Source of the DNA: JAWXCE01 sp033764775
Lineage (GTDB): Bacteria > Pseudomonadota > Alphaproteobacteria > Rhizobiales > Rhodomicrobiaceae
Direction of reading: 5' to 3'
Length of the DNA: 64,000 nucleotides
Assembly: GCA_033764775.1 (NCBI GenBank)
Contig: JANRIQ010000012.1
Coordinates: 89,547 to 153,546 of the forward strand
The stretch's first letter is position 1, and each line of letters begins with the position of its first letter. Positions 1-9,389 of the stretch are shown here, piece by piece. The notes under the pieces were generated by a model. The model saw only the letters and a list, made by a program, of their open reading frames with translations, made no database searches and had not been told where the DNA came from. The translations under genes were made by a program, and so were the position numbers.

Positions 1-231
1 CGCTTGAGCGAAGGCCAGGACGTGGAGCGCCAGCTCGACCGTTGCCGCGCGGCGCGCCCGGATCTCACCGTGTGCGGTCTTGGCCTCGCCAATCCGCTCG
101 AAGCGGACGGCCTGACGACGAAATGGGCCATCGAACTCCTGTTCACGCCGATCCAGGGCTATGAACAGGCCGGCGACCTGGCCGAATTGTTCGCGCGCCC
201 GCTCAACCGCCGCGCCCGGCTGGAGGTGTAG
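1..231 (+). CDS. bchN: Light-independent protochlorophyllide reductase subunit N, C-terminal fragment
   Basis: The reading frame is open from the first base of the window and ends in TAG at 229-231, so only the last 76 codons are present. The fragment carries the end typical of BchN (CGLGLANPLEADGLTTKWAI, then a region ending NRRARLEV). BchN pairs with BchB as the catalytic NB component of dark-operative protochlorophyllide reductase, which reduces ring D of protochlorophyllide. bchB follows after 3 bases, as expected for the bchFNBHLM order. The TTG at position 4 is an internal codon, not a start. Identification rests on this C-terminal match plus context. Confidence 0.9.
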   Translation, partial: RLSEGQDVERQLDRCRAARPDLTVCGLGLANPLEADGLTTKWAIELLFTPIQGYEQAGDLAELFARPLNRRARLEV

Positions 232-234
232 GCG

Positions 235-1785
235 ATGCAGCTGACCCTGTGGACATACGAAGGCCCGCCGCATATCGGCGCGATGCGCGTCGCGACAGCG
301 ATGGAGGGGCTGCACTACGTGCTCCATGCGCCGCAGGGCGACACATACGCGGATTTGCTGTTCACCATGATCGAGCGGCGCGACAAACGCCCGCCTGTCA
401 CCTACACGACCTTTCAGGCGCGCGACCTGGGCGGCGACACGGCGGAGCTGTTCAAGAGCGCTTGCCGCGAGGCGTATGCGCGCTTCCAGCCGCAGGCGAT
501 CATCGCGGGCGCCTCGTGCACCGCGGAACTCATCCAGGACGACCCAGGCGGCCTTGCGCGGACGCTGGGCCTGCCCGTGCCGATCATCCCGCTGGAATTG
601 CCCGCGTATCAGAAAAAGGAAAACTGGGGCGCGGCGGAGACCTTCTATCAGCTTACCCGCGCGCTGTGCGGCCCCTCCGCCCCGCCGCCGGGAACCGCGC
701 GCCCGCCGCGCTCCGGCGCGCCGTCGTGCAACATTCTCGGGCCGACCGCGCTTGGCTTTCGCCACCGCGACGATGTGGCCGAGGTGAAGAAACTGCTGGC
801 GGAGCTTGGCGTGGAGGTGCGCGTCACCGCGCCTCTGGGCGCGACGCCCGCCGACATCGCGACGCTGCCCGAAGCTGATTTCAACGTTGTGCTCTATCCG
901 GAAGTGGCCGGAACCGCCGCCGCGTGGCTGGAGCGCACGTTCAAGCAGCCGCAGGTGAAAACCGTTCCCATCGGCGTCGGCGCGACGCGGGACTTCATCG
1001 CGGAGGTGGCGAAAGTCGCGGGCCTAGACGCCTCGGCGCTGCTGGAACGCGAGCAGTCGCGGCTGCCGTGGTACTCGCGCTCGGTGGACTCGACCTACCT
1101 CACCGGCAAGCGCGTATTCATCTTCGGCGACGCGACCCACGCCATCGCCGCCGCCCGCATCGCCAAGACCGAGATGGGCTTCGAGGTCGTCGGGCTTGGC
1201 ACATATTCGCGCGAACTCGCCCGAGACGTGCGTGAAGCCGCAAAACTCTACAGCGTCGAAGCGCTCATCACCGACGATTATCTTGAGGTCGAGGCCGCCA
1301 TCGCCGCCGCCCAGCCCGAGCTTGTGCTCGGCACGCAGATGGAGCGGCACATCGCCAAGCGCCTCGGCGTCGCCTGCGCCATGATTTCCGCGCCGATGCA
1401 CGTGCAGGACTTTCCCGCGCGCTACTCGCCGCAGATGGGCTTCGAGGGCGCGAACGTCATTTTCGACAGCTGGGTGCACCCGCTCATGATGGGGCTGGAG
1501 GAGCACCTGCTCGGCATGTTCCGCGAGGATTTCGAGTTCCATGACGGGGCGAAGGCCTCCCATCTTGGCGCCGCGCCGAAAGCCGCCGCGCCGGCGCCGG
1601 AGGCGTCCCGGCCCTCTCATGAGGCGGCGGTCTGGGACGCGGGCGCCGAAGCCGAGCTTCGTAAAATCCCGTTCTTCGTGCGCGGCAAGGCCCGCCGCAA
1701 CACGGAGAGCTTTGCGCAGTCGCATGGCATTTCAACCATCACCATCGAGACGCTGTACGATGCAAAAGCCCATTTCAGCCGGTAG
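235..1785 (+). CDS. bchB: Light-independent protochlorophyllide reductase subunit B
   Basis: Protein of 516 residues, normal for BchB. With BchN it forms the substrate- and [4Fe-4S]-binding heterotetramer that accepts electrons from BchL and reduces protochlorophyllide to chlorophyllide in the dark. Seen in the sequence: the HAPQGD segment places Asp36 where BchB is known to use an unusual aspartate as cluster ligand, and Cys95 lies in the GASCTAEL motif. The C-terminal 50-60 residues (IPFFVRGKARRNTESFA) form the short helical domain that caps BchB. It starts 3 bases after bchN and ends 7 bases before the chosen bchH start, so the genes are cotranscribed. Confidence 0.97.
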   Translation: MQLTLWTYEGPPHIGAMRVATAMEGLHYVLHAPQGDTYADLLFTMIERRDKRPPVTYTTFQARDLGGDTAELFKSACREAYARFQPQAIIAGASCTAELIQDDPGGLARTLGLPVPIIPLELPAYQKKENWGAAETFYQLTRALCGPSAPPPGTARPPRSGAPSCNILGPTALGFRHRDDVAEVKKLLAELGVEVRVTAPLGATPADIATLPEADFNVVLYPEVAGTAAAWLERTFKQPQVKTVPIGVGATRDFIAEVAKVAGLDASALLEREQSRLPWYSRSVDSTYLTGKRVFIFGDATHAIAAARIAKTEMGFEVVGLGTYSRELARDVREAAKLYSVEALITDDYLEVEAAIAAAQPELVLGTQMERHIAKRLGVACAMISAPMHVQDFPARYSPQMGFEGANVIFDSWVHPLMMGLEEHLLGMFREDFEFHDGAKASHLGAAPKAAAPAPEASRPSHEAAVWDAGAEAELRKIPFFVRGKARRNTESFAQSHGISTITIETLYDAKAHFSR

Positions 1786-1792
1786 CGCGCAT

Positions 1793-4700
1793 ATGAGGGA
1801 CGCTGGCCGTCCAGCGGGGCGCGGCGCCGCCGGGTCAGCGCCTACCGCGGTGAATGTGGTCATCGTCACCATGGACAATCACCTGGCCAGCGCGGCCGAA
1901 CGGGCGCTCGGCTCACTAAGGCGCGATATTCCCGGGCTTTCGCTCACGCTGCACGCCGCCTCCGAGTGGGGCGAGGACGCGGTCGCTCTGGCCGCCTGCG
2001 AGGCCGACATCGCGCAAGCGCACATCGTCATTACGACGATGATGTTCATGGACGACCACATCCGCGCCATCATGCCGGCGCTCCAAGCCCGTCGCGAGGC
2101 CTGCGACGCCATGGTGTGCTGCATGTCGGCGGGCGAAGTGATGAAGCTCACCCGCATGGGCGGCTTCACCATGGACGGCAGCCAGAAGGGCGCGCTCGCC
2201 TTCCTTAAGAAGCTGAAGCCCAAAACCAGGGAGGGCGACAAGCCCAAGCCCCCCGGCGGGGCCGAGCAGATGGCCATGCTGCGCCGCGTGCCGAAAATCC
2301 TGAAATATATCCCTGGCTCGGCGCAGGACGTGCGCGCCTACTTCCTCACGCTGCAATATTGGCTCGCGGGGTCTGAGGAGAACGTTGGGGCCATGGTGCG
2401 CGCCCTCGTCGACCGGTATGCGGCCGGGGAACGCGCGCACTTGCGCGGCGCGCTGAAAACGCCGCTGCCGAGCGAGTATCCCGACGTCGGCGTCTATCAC
2501 CCGCGGATGGCTGGCCGCATAACCGAGCGGGCCGAGCGGCTGCCGCGAGGCGGCGGCGCCGGAACTGTCGGCCTCATCGTGCTGCGCTCCTATGTGCTGG
2601 CGGGCAACGCCGGGCATTATGACGGGGTCATCACGGCGATGGAGGCGCAAGGCCTGCGCGTCATTCCAACTTTCGCGAGCGGCCTCGACGCGCGCCCTGC
2701 GATCGAGAAATACTTTATGCGCAACGGCGCGCCAGCGGTGGATGCGGTCGTCTCCCTCACCGGATTCAGCCTTGTCGGCGGCCCCGCCTACAACGACTCC
2801 AAGGGCGCTGAGGAGATCCTGGCCCGTCTCGACGCGCCCTACATCGCCGCGCAGCCGCTTGAGTTCCAGACGCTGCAACAGTGGGGCGCCTCGGATCGCG
2901 GCCTGTCGCCGGTCGAGAGCACGATCATGGTCGCGATCCCCGAGCTCGACGGGGCGACCGGCCCCATGGTGTTCGGCGGTCGCACTGACGGCTCGGGCGA
3001 GCCTTGCCGGGGCTGCGCGCGAAACTGCACGTTCACGGCCGCCACGGCGCGCGACATGCAGTCCTGCCCTGAGCGCGCGGAAATGCTGGCGGCGCGCGTG
3101 TCGAAGCTCATCGCCCTGCGTCGGACGGAACGCGCGCAGCGCCGCGTCGCCATTGTTCTGTTCAACTTCCCGCCGAACGCAGGCAATACGGGCACGGCCG
3201 CCTACCTGTCCGTGTTCGAGTCGCTCCACAACACGCTCGCAGCGATGAAGGCCGCCGGGTATGCGGTCGAAGCGCCGCGCGACGTTGACGCCCTGCGCGC
3301 CAGCATCCTTGAGGGCAACGCGGCGCAGCACGGCGCGATGGCCAACGTCGCCGCCCGCATCCGCGCCGACGACCACGTCCGCCGCGAGCCGCACCTGCGC
3401 GAGATCGAGGCGCAATGGGGGCCGGCGCCAGGCAAGCAACAGGCGGACGGCGCGACCATTCACGTCCTCGGCGCGCGGTTCGGAAACGTGTTCGTGGGGG
3501 TGCAGCCCGCCTTCGGCTACGAGGGCGACCCGATGCGCCTGCTGTTTGAGAAAGGCTTCGCGCCGACGCACGCCTTCTCAGCCTTCTACCGTTACCTGCG
3601 CGAGGATTTCGGGGCGAACGCCGTCCTGCATTTCGGCACGCACGGCGCGCTAGAATTCATGCCGGGCAAGCAGACAGGCCTATCCGCCCGCGATTGGCCC
3701 GACAGGCTCATCGGCGACCTGCCGAACCTGTATCTCTACGCCGCCAACAACCCCTCCGAGGGGATGATCGCCAAGCGGCGCGGCGCGGCGACCCTCATCA
3801 GCTATCTGACGCCGCCGGTTGCGCAGGCTGGGCTGTATCGCGGGCTGGCGGATCTGAAATCGTCCATCGAGCGTTGGCGCGGGCTTGGCCCGGACGCAGC
3901 CGAGGAGGCGGCGGACCTTGCCGAGCTCATCCAGGCGCAGGCGGCGGCCGTCGATCTGGCGCCCGCGGAGCCAGGCTGGAGCGAGCCTGACCGGGAGATC
4001 GCCGCCCTCGCCGAGAAAGTCCTTGAAGTTGAATATGCGCTCATTCCCCACGGATTGCATGTGGTGGGCGCGACCCTCTCAACCGCCGAGCGCGCCGATA
4101 TGCTCGCCTCGATCGCAGAGGCGCGACACGGTGCGCGGCCCGAGCGCGCGAGCCTTGAGGCGATCGTGAATGGCGCCTCCCCGTCCAAGGCTGTAACGCT
4201 CGCAGGCGTTGAGGGCGGCGCCCATCTCGCAATGTTCGAGGCGCTTGCCGAGACCAACCGCCAGCTGCTTGAGGAAACCGAACTGGCCGGCCTGTTGCGC
4301 GCGCTCGACGGGCGTTTCGTGCGCCCCGCGCCCGGTGGCGACCTCATCCGCACGCCCGAGGTGCTGCCGACGGGCCGCAATCTCCACGGCTTCGACCCGT
4401 TCCGCATCCCATCCGCTTTTGCGGTGGCCGACGGCGCGCGGCAGGCCCAGCGGCTTCTCGACAAGCATATGAGCGAGGGCGCGACCCCGCCCGAGACCAT
4501 CGCCATGGTGCTCTGGGGAACGGACAACCTAAAATCCGAGGGCGGGCCGTTGGCGCAGGCGCTCGCGCTCATGGGCGCGCGGCCGCGCTTTGACGGCTAT
4601 GGGCGTTTGACCGGCGCGGCGCTCATCCCGCTCGCCGAGCTGGGCCGCCCGCGGATCGACGTGATCATCACCATGTCGGGCATCTTCCGCGACCTGCTGC

Positions 4701-5566
4701 CCTTGCAAATCAAGCTGCTCGCGGAGGCCGCGCTGCTGGCGGCGACCGCCGAGGAGCCGGAGAGCCAAAATTTCATCCGCAAGCATGCGCTCGCCCACAT
4801 CGCCGCCCACGGCTGCGACATGGAGACGGCGGCGCTCCGCGTGTTCGGCAACGCTGACGGCGCTTACGGCTCGAACGTCAACCACCTGCTCGAAAGCGGC
4901 GCCTGGGACGACGGCGACGAACTGGCCGAAACCTACGCTAAGCGCAAGAGCTTCGCCTACGGCGTGAAAGGCAAACCGGCCCTGCAGCCCGCCCTGTTCG
5001 ACGCGGTGCTGAAGAGCGTGGATCTCGCCTATCAAAATCTCGACTCGGTCGAGCTGGGCGTCACCACGGTTGACAACTATTTCGACACGCTGGGCGGCAT
5101 CAGCAGGGCCGTCGCTCGCGCCAAAGGCCACGCCGCGCCGGTCTATATCGGCGATCAGACGCGGGGCGGCGGCGCGGTGCGCACCCTGTCGGAGCAGGTG
5201 AGTCTTGAGACGCGCACGCGCATGCTCAACCCGAAATGGTACGAGGGCATGCTGAAGCACGGCTACGAGGGCGTGCGCCAGATCGAGACGCATGTGACGA
5301 ACACCATGGGCTGGTCGGCGACGACCGGGGAAGTCGCGCCCTGGGTCTATCAGAAGCTCACCGAGACATTCGTGCTCGACGATGAGATGCGCAAGCGGCT
5401 CGCGGATTTGAACCCGACGGCCTCGGCCAAGCTCGCCCATCGTCTCATCGAGGCGCACGAACGAAAATACTGGTCGCCTGACGCGGCCACACTCGAGGCG
5501 CTTACAAACGCCAGCGAAGAACTCGAAGACCGGCTCGAAGGCGTCGGCATGGAGGCTGCGGCATGA
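1793..5566 (+). CDS. bchH: Magnesium chelatase subunit H
   Basis: Large cobaltochelatase/CobN-like protein of 1257 residues from the chosen start. It binds protoporphyrin IX and is the catalytic subunit of Mg-chelatase with BchI and BchD, which are encoded at 29.1-31.8 kb. The conserved start (VNVVIVTMDNHLASAAERAL) begins about 20 residues in. The central block with HFGTHGALEFMPGKQTGL is typical of the chelatase H family. The frame is open far upstream inside bchB, but that part translates to Arg/Pro-rich noise. ATG 1793 lies just after the bchB stop; ATG 1760 is an alternative with an 11-residue extension. The stop overlaps the bchL start by 4 bases. Confidence 0.96.
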   Translation: MRDAGRPAGRGAAGSAPTAVNVVIVTMDNHLASAAERALGSLRRDIPGLSLTLHAASEWGEDAVALAACEADIAQAHIVITTMMFMDDHIRAIMPALQARREACDAMVCCMSAGEVMKLTRMGGFTMDGSQKGALAFLKKLKPKTREGDKPKPPGGAEQMAMLRRVPKILKYIPGSAQDVRAYFLTLQYWLAGSEENVGAMVRALVDRYAAGERAHLRGALKTPLPSEYPDVGVYHPRMAGRITERAERLPRGGGAGTVGLIVLRSYVLAGNAGHYDGVITAMEAQGLRVIPTFASGLDARPAIEKYFMRNGAPAVDAVVSLTGFSLVGGPAYNDSKGAEEILARLDAPYIAAQPLEFQTLQQWGASDRGLSPVESTIMVAIPELDGATGPMVFGGRTDGSGEPCRGCARNCTFTAATARDMQSCPERAEMLAARVSKLIALRRTERAQRRVAIVLFNFPPNAGNTGTAAYLSVFESLHNTLAAMKAAGYAVEAPRDVDALRASILEGNAAQHGAMANVAARIRADDHVRREPHLREIEAQWGPAPGKQQADGATIHVLGARFGNVFVGVQPAFGYEGDPMRLLFEKGFAPTHAFSAFYRYLREDFGANAVLHFGTHGALEFMPGKQTGLSARDWPDRLIGDLPNLYLYAANNPSEGMIAKRRGAATLISYLTPPVAQAGLYRGLADLKSSIERWRGLGPDAAEEAADLAELIQAQAAAVDLAPAEPGWSEPDREIAALAEKVLEVEYALIPHGLHVVGATLSTAERADMLASIAEARHGARPERASLEAIVNGASPSKAVTLAGVEGGAHLAMFEALAETNRQLLEETELAGLLRALDGRFVRPAPGGDLIRTPEVLPTGRNLHGFDPFRIPSAFAVADGARQAQRLLDKHMSEGATPPETIAMVLWGTDNLKSEGGPLAQALALMGARPRFDGYGRLTGAALIPLAELGRPRIDVIITMSGIFRDLLPLQIKLLAEAALLAATAEEPESQNFIRKHALAHIAAHGCDMETAALRVFGNADGAYGSNVNHLLESGAWDDGDELAETYAKRKSFAYGVKGKPALQPALFDAVLKSVDLAYQNLDSVELGVTTVDNYFDTLGGISRAVARAKGHAAPVYIGDQTRGGGAVRTLSEQVSLETRTRMLNPKWYEGMLKHGYEGVRQIETHVTNTMGWSATTGEVAPWVYQKLTETFVLDDEMRKRLADLNPTASAKLAHRLIEAHERKYWSPDAATLEALTNASEELEDRLEGVGMEAAA

Positions 5567-6477
5567 ACGTACATGTGAAACAACCCTTACCCGCCTACAA
5601 GCCCAAGGGAGCCAAACCCGATGGCGAGGGCAGCGTACAGGTGGCCCTTGACCCGACGATGAAGATCGAGGGCGCCATGGTGTTCGCGGTTTACGGCAAA
5701 GGCGGCATTGGCAAATCGACCACATCGTCGAACCTATCGGCGGCGTTCTCGCACCTGGGCAAGCGCGTGCTGCAGATCGGCTGCGATCCGAAGCACGACA
5801 GCACCTTTACGCTGACCAAGAAGATGATGCCGACCGTCATCGACGTGCTCGAAACTGTAAACTTCCACTCGGAAGAACTGCGGCCCGAGGATTTCATGTT
5901 CGAGGGCTACAACGGCGTCATGTGCGTCGAAGCGGGCGGACCGCCTGCGGGCACCGGCTGCGGCGGGTATGTCGTTGGCCAGACGGTGAAGCTGCTGAAA
6001 GAACATCACCTGCTCGAAGACACCGATGTTGTGATCTTCGACGTGCTCGGCGACGTGGTGTGCGGCGGCTTCGCCTCGCCCCTTCAGCATGCCGACCGCG
6101 CGCTGATCGTAACCGCGAATGACTTCGACAGCATTTTCGCCATGAACCGCATCGTGGCGGCGATCCAGGCCAAGGCGAAGAACTACAACGTCCGTCTCGG
6201 CGGCGTCATCGCCAACCGCAGCGCCAAGACGGACGAGATCGACCGCTTCGCCGCAGCGACCGGCTTGCAGCGCGTCGCGCATTTCCCCGATCTGGACATC
6301 ATCCGCCGCTCCCGGCTGAAGAAATCCACGCTGTTCGAGATGGACTCGACGCCGGAGCTTGAAGCGGTGAAGGCCGAATATATGCGGCTCGCCGAGAGCC
6401 TGTGGGATGGCATGCCCATCGTCGAGGCCACGCCGATGAAGGACCGCGATATCTTCGATTTCCTGGGGTACGACTGA
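5563..6477 (+). CDS. bchL: Light-independent protochlorophyllide reductase iron-sulfur ATP-binding protein
   Basis: NifH-like homodimeric ATPase of 304 residues that feeds electrons to BchNB. The Walker A motif GKGGIGKS is at residues 45-52. The two cysteines that bridge the dimer's [4Fe-4S] cluster sit in GTGCGGYVVG and in GDVVCGGFA. The N-terminal extension before the P-loop (about 37 residues) is usual for BchL. The start ATG overlaps the bchH stop (ATGA), and the stop overlaps the bchM start by one base, so translation is probably coupled. It is a paralogue of bchX in this window; the downstream gene bchM and the nitrogenase-like motif context separate the two. Confidence 0.98.
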   Translation: MNVHVKQPLPAYKPKGAKPDGEGSVQVALDPTMKIEGAMVFAVYGKGGIGKSTTSSNLSAAFSHLGKRVLQIGCDPKHDSTFTLTKKMMPTVIDVLETVNFHSEELRPEDFMFEGYNGVMCVEAGGPPAGTGCGGYVVGQTVKLLKEHHLLEDTDVVIFDVLGDVVCGGFASPLQHADRALIVTANDFDSIFAMNRIVAAIQAKAKNYNVRLGGVIANRSAKTDEIDRFAAATGLQRVAHFPDLDIIRRSRLKKSTLFEMDSTPELEAVKAEYMRLAESLWDGMPIVEATPMKDRDIFDFLGYD

Positions 6478-7175
6478 TGCCGACGATCACCTATCTCGAC
6501 CGCCGCGAGCAGCTTGAGACCTACTTTGACCGCACGGCGGTGGACGCGTGGGCCAAGCTCACCTCGGACGCGCCGGTGTCCGGCGTCCGCGCGACCGTGC
6601 GCGCCGGCCGCGACCGCATGCGCGAGACGTTGCTGTCCTGGCTCCCCGCCGACCTGCGGGGCGCGAAGCTTCTTGACGCCGGCTGCGGCACTGGCGCTCT
6701 CGCCGTCGAGGCGGCCATGCGGGGCGCCCATGTCGCCGCCATCGACCTGTCGCCGACGCTCATCGCCCTCGCGCAAAGTCGCGCGCCCCGCGATATTCCC
6801 GGCCGCGTCGAGTTCATGGCGGGCGACATGCTCGATCCGGCCATCGGCCGCGTGGATTATGTGGTCGCCATGGACAGTCTCATTCATTACCGCGCCAAGG
6901 ACGTGGTCCGCGCGCTGTCGAAATTGGCGGGCCGCGCCAACCGCTCGATCCTGTTCACCTTCGCGCCGCGCACGCCGCTCCTCACCGTGATGCACGCGGC
7001 AGGGCGCCTGTTTCCGCGCGCCGACCGCGCCCCCGCCATCGAGCCTGTGCGGGAAAAGTCTTTGCGCCGCCGCATCGCCGCCGAACCCGCCCTCGCTGGG
7101 TGGCGGATCGCGCGGACGGTGCGCATCGCGTCGGGCTTTTACACGTCTCAAGCCATGGAGCTTCGCAAAGCATGA
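6477..7175 (+). CDS. bchM: Magnesium-protoporphyrin IX O-methyltransferase
   Basis: SAM-dependent methyltransferase of 232 residues. It esterifies the ring C propionate of Mg-protoporphyrin IX, the step between Mg-chelatase and the cyclase AcsF. The SAM-binding motif LLDAGCGTG is at about residues 65-73, followed by the acidic loop VAAIDLS. The ATG shares its A with the bchL stop (TGATG), which fixes the start although the frame is open upstream. The end overlaps the lhaA start by 4 bases. Length and position directly after bchL match the family. Confidence 0.96.
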   Translation: MPTITYLDRREQLETYFDRTAVDAWAKLTSDAPVSGVRATVRAGRDRMRETLLSWLPADLRGAKLLDAGCGTGALAVEAAMRGAHVAAIDLSPTLIALAQSRAPRDIPGRVEFMAGDMLDPAIGRVDYVVAMDSLIHYRAKDVVRALSKLAGRANRSILFTFAPRTPLLTVMHAAGRLFPRADRAPAIEPVREKSLRRRIAAEPALAGWRIARTVRIASGFYTSQAMELRKA

Positions 7176-8599
7176 GCCGCAGGCCGCAGAGCTTTGCCCA
7201 GATATGGACGCAGGTGAGCGGGCGCTTCCTGCCCTTCGCCGACGCGGCGACGCCCGAGCTGCCGCTCGGCCGACTGCTGCGGCTGTCGCTGTTTCAGATC
7301 TCGGTGGGCATGGCGGTGGCGCTGCTGAACGGCACGCTCAATCGGGTCATGATCGTCGAGTTGGGCGTGGCGTCATCGATTGTGGCGCTGATGGTGTCGC
7401 TGCCGCTCGTGTTCGCCCCCTTGCGCGCTCTCATCGGCCACAAGTCGGATACGCACCGCTCGTTTCTCGGCTGGCGACGGGCGCCTTATATCTGGTTCGG
7501 CTCGCTGATGCAGTTCGGCGGCCTGGCCATCATGCCATTCGCGCTGATCCTGCTCTCGGGCGACAGCCAGGCGCCGGCTTGGGTCGGGCAGGCGGGCGCG
7601 GCGCTCGCGTTCCTCCTCGTCGGCGCCGGGCTGCACACCACGCAGACGGCGGGCCTTGCGCTCGCCACCGATCTCGCCCCGGAGGAGGCGCGGCCCCGGG
7701 TGGTCGCGATGCTCTATGTGATGCTGCTCATCGGCATGGGCGTAAGCGGGGCCGTGTTCGGCTGGCTGCTGCAGGATTACCATCCCTTGAAGCTTGTTCA
7801 GGTGATCCAGGGCGCGGCGCTTCTCACCATCGTCCTCAATGTCGCGGCCCTGTGGAAACAGGAGGCCCGCGACCCCGCGGCCACGGCGCACGCCAGGCCG
7901 CGCCCGACATTTCGCGACAGCTGGGCCGAATTCCGCCGCGAGGGCCGGGTGATGCGCGTGCTGATCGCCGTCGGCCTTGGCTCGGCGGGCTTCTCCATGC
8001 AGGACATTCTGCTCGAACCATACGGCGGGCAAATCCTGAAGCTGAGCGTCGGAGACACATCGGTGTTGACCGCGGTCTCGGCGGCGGGGTCGCTCGCGGG
8101 CTTTGCGCTCGCCGCACGGATGCTGAGCCAAGGCGCCGATCCGTACAGGCTCGCCGCCTGGGGTTGCGTGGCGGGGCTTGTGGCGTTTTCGGCCGTGATT
8201 TTCGCCGCGCCGCTCGAGTCCGGGCATTTGTTCCGCGTCGGCGCTGCACTCATCGGCTTCGGCGGCGGATTGTTCGCCGTGGGCGGCCTCACCGCCGCCA
8301 TGGCGCTGGCGAAGGCCGGAGGCAACGGCATGGCTCTCGGGGCCTGGGGCGCGGTCAACGCGACCGCCGCGGGCGTCGCCATCGCGCTCGGCGGCGCGCT
8401 GCGGGACGGGGTCGCTCACCTGGCGGAGACGGGCGCGCTCGGACCGGCGCTCACCGGACCGTCGGCGGGATACATCGTCGTATACCACATCGAATTAGGG
8501 CTGCTGTTCGCGACCCTGGCGGCGATCGGACCGCTGGTGCGGCGCACGCGGGCGGAAACCCCGCAGCGGCGCTTCGGCCTGGCCGAGTTCCCAAGCTGA
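7172..8599 (+). CDS. lhaA: Light-harvesting complex 1 assembly protein, PucC/LhaA family transporter-like
   Basis: Integral membrane protein of 475 residues with about 12 hydrophobic segments and a major-facilitator-like layout. Members of this family (LhaA, PucC) assist assembly of LH1 or LH2. The conserved segment LIGHKSDTHRSFLGWRRAPYI after the second membrane pair is a PucC-family hallmark. The position between bchM and puhA is that of lhaA, not pucC. The start overlaps the bchM stop (ATGA). Since only LH1 genes are in the window, a role in LH1 assembly is the likely one. Confidence 0.93.
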   Translation: MSRRPQSFAQIWTQVSGRFLPFADAATPELPLGRLLRLSLFQISVGMAVALLNGTLNRVMIVELGVASSIVALMVSLPLVFAPLRALIGHKSDTHRSFLGWRRAPYIWFGSLMQFGGLAIMPFALILLSGDSQAPAWVGQAGAALAFLLVGAGLHTTQTAGLALATDLAPEEARPRVVAMLYVMLLIGMGVSGAVFGWLLQDYHPLKLVQVIQGAALLTIVLNVAALWKQEARDPAATAHARPRPTFRDSWAEFRREGRVMRVLIAVGLGSAGFSMQDILLEPYGGQILKLSVGDTSVLTAVSAAGSLAGFALAARMLSQGADPYRLAAWGCVAGLVAFSAVIFAAPLESGHLFRVGAALIGFGGGLFAVGGLTAAMALAKAGGNGMALGAWGAVNATAAGVAIALGGALRDGVAHLAETGALGPALTGPSAGYIVVYHIELGLLFATLAAIGPLVRRTRAETPQRRFGLAEFPS

Positions 8600-8627
8600 C
8601 ATCAAGGAGATTTTTAAGGAGGACGCC

Positions 8628-9389
8628 ATGACAAACGTAATCGGAACAATCGACGTCGCGCAGATCGTCTTATACGCCTTCTGGATATTCTTTTTCGGGC
8701 TGATCTTCTATTTGCGCCGCGAAGACCGCCGCGAGGGCTATCCACTTGTGTCCGACGTCGGCGGCGTTCCGGAAAACCCCGGCGCCGTCTGGATGCCGAC
8801 GCCAAAAAGCTTCGTGCTCGCGAGCGGCCGCGTCACGTATGCGCCGCGCGACGACGATCCGCAGCCCGCGATCAACGCGACGCCCATCGACGGCACGCCC
8901 GGCGCGCCGTATGAGCCCAACGGCGACCCGATGCTCGCCGCCTTTGGCCCCGGCGCCTACGCCGAGAGGCCCGACGAGCCGGATCTGTCGGATGAGCGCG
9001 AGCCGCGCATCATCCCCCTGCGCGCCGCCGCCGGCTTCTTTGTGGCCGAGCGCAGCGTCAACCCGCTCGGCTTTCCCGTGTTTGGGGCGGACGGCGTGCA
9101 AGCCGGAACCGTGTCCGACATCTGGGTTGACCGGGCCGAAACCCTCATCCGATACTTCGAGGTGCAACTGCCGGGCGGTCAAACCGTGCTGCTGCCGCAG
9201 ACCATCGCCGACGTGGACACGCGCCGCGGCGTCGTCACGGTGAATGCGATCCTCGCCAGCCAGTTCGCCAACGTGCCGCGCATCAAGGGGCCGGACGTGG
9301 TCACCCTGCTCGAGGAAGACAAGATCATGGGCTACTACGGCGGCGGTTATCTGTTCGCCACGCCGCAACGCTCGGAGCCGCTGTTTTGA
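8628..9389 (+). CDS. puhA: Photosynthetic reaction centre subunit H
   Basis: Protein of 253 residues. One N-terminal membrane helix (about residues 8-28, VAQIVLYAFWIFFFGLIFYL) is followed by the basic RREDRREGYPL and a cytoplasmic PRC-barrel domain. Subunit H caps the L/M heterodimer on the cytoplasmic face and shapes the proton path to QB. A strong ribosome site (AAGGAGG) lies 6-7 bases before the ATG, in the first real gap (28 bases) of this operon, fitting high-level translation of a structural subunit. The end overlaps puhB. Confidence 0.97.
   Translation: MTNVIGTIDVAQIVLYAFWIFFFGLIFYLRREDRREGYPLVSDVGGVPENPGAVWMPTPKSFVLASGRVTYAPRDDDPQPAINATPIDGTPGAPYEPNGDPMLAAFGPGAYAERPDEPDLSDEREPRIIPLRAAAGFFVAERSVNPLGFPVFGADGVQAGTVSDIWVDRAETLIRYFEVQLPGGQTVLLPQTIADVDTRRGVVTVNAILASQFANVPRIKGPDVVTLLEEDKIMGYYGGGYLFATPQRSEPLF

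Noticed and set aside
1541..1792. N-terminal extension of bchH inside bchB
   Set aside because: Arg/Pro-rich shadow of bchB coding; the conserved BchH sequence starts after 1793.
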